This document shows, piece by piece, positions 6,327-6,424 of a stretch of DNA of 6,424 bases; positions within the stretch are counted from its first letter, which is position 1, and every line of letters begins with the position of its first letter. The position numbers and the translations under genes are program-made. Source of the stretch: Clostridiales bacterium (GTDB taxonomy: Bacteria; Bacillota; Clostridia; UBA8921). Below the pieces are notes generated by a model. That model was not told the DNA's origin. It made no database searches and worked only from the letters and a program-made list of their open reading frames with translations. Location: contig DOHE01000025.1 of NCBI GenBank assembly GCA_003535395.1, forward strand, positions 1 to 6,424, written 5' to 3'.

Positions 6327-6424
6327 CCTCCAGATCCCATTTCCTTATTTTCACCTGTGTACCGGAGAATTGTCCGTATCTTTCGTTTTCTGGCGTTTTC
6401 TCCCGTTCCTTCGGACCGCCGTGC
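6310..6424 (-). CDS. Possible 3' end of an upstream gene (last 37 codons)
   Basis: A minus-strand frame enters at the window edge and ends with TGA at 6310-6312, 49 bases before the gamma start. Its C-terminus reads SGTQVKIRKWDLEVDLRL, alternating hydrophobic and charged residues like a beta-strand, with codon choice similar to the neighbours (CTG, GAG, GGA, TTC). I do not recognise it, and it does not resemble the C-terminus of a decarboxylase alpha subunit or a biotin carrier. A 37-codon open frame is not rare by chance, and a second frame is also open for 33 codons here, so this stretch could be non-coding. Confidence 0.3.
   Translation of the reverse strand, partial: HGGPKEREKTPENERYGQFSGTQVKIRKWDLEVDLRL

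Noticed and set aside
6380..6400. Two copies of CGTTTTC about ten bases apart as a repeat element
   Set aside because: The repeat is seven bases and occurs only twice. There is no array or further copy nearby.
6294..6424. Riboswitch or structured leader before the decarboxylase genes
   Set aside because: I recognise no conserved core of the thiamine, glycine, SAM, cobalamin or other common classes, and the stretch is short and truncated by the window edge.

Overview
The window holds six complete protein genes, all on the minus strand and tightly packed, so the text below follows the direction of transcription from high to low coordinates. The host looks like an anaerobic Firmicute of the Clostridia with a fairly GC-rich genome for that group. 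The reasons are strong AGGAGG-type ribosome binding sites, a ThiI without a rhodanese domain next to its own cysteine desulfurase (the Bacillus/Clostridium nifZ-thiI arrangement), and a membrane decarboxylase sodium pump of the kind used by fermenting anaerobes. The species cannot be named from this sequence.

Region 1 (about 4700-6424) encodes two subunits of a Na+-translocating decarboxylase: a small single-pass gamma/delta-type subunit (5856-6260) followed after 13 bases by the multi-pass beta subunit (4700-5842) that carries out Na+ transport. The catalytic alpha (carboxyltransferase) and biotin-carrier subunits are not in the window, so the substrate (oxaloacetate, methylmalonyl-CoA, glutaconyl-CoA or malonate-type) cannot be fixed. 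A possible promoter lies just before the gamma gene. The edge at 6310-6424 may hold the last 37 codons of another gene.

Region 2 (39-4620) begins after a 79-base gap and is a compact four-gene run: a cysteine desulfurase (NifS/IscS family, NifZ-like), thiI (tRNA 4-thiouridine synthesis and possibly thiamine thiazole synthesis), a HypE-like protein of the AIR-synthase/PurM superfamily, and glyA (serine hydroxymethyltransferase). Gaps and overlaps inside this run are 1 base, an 11-base overlap and 14 bases, and ribosome binding sites lie inside or next to the end of the preceding gene, so one transcript with coupled translation is likely. The desulfurase would supply persulfide sulfur to ThiI. 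The job of the HypE-like protein is unknown: it has the ATP-binding superfamily motifs but lacks the C-terminal cysteine that true HypE uses for hydrogenase cyanide-ligand synthesis. At 1-22 the first seven codons of another minus-strand gene may begin.

I see no RNA gene, CRISPR array, insertion sequence, riboswitch or convincing intrinsic terminator. Most of the window is conserved housekeeping sequence. The best lead is the unassigned HypE-like ATPase-fold protein placed between the sulfur-transfer pair and glyA.
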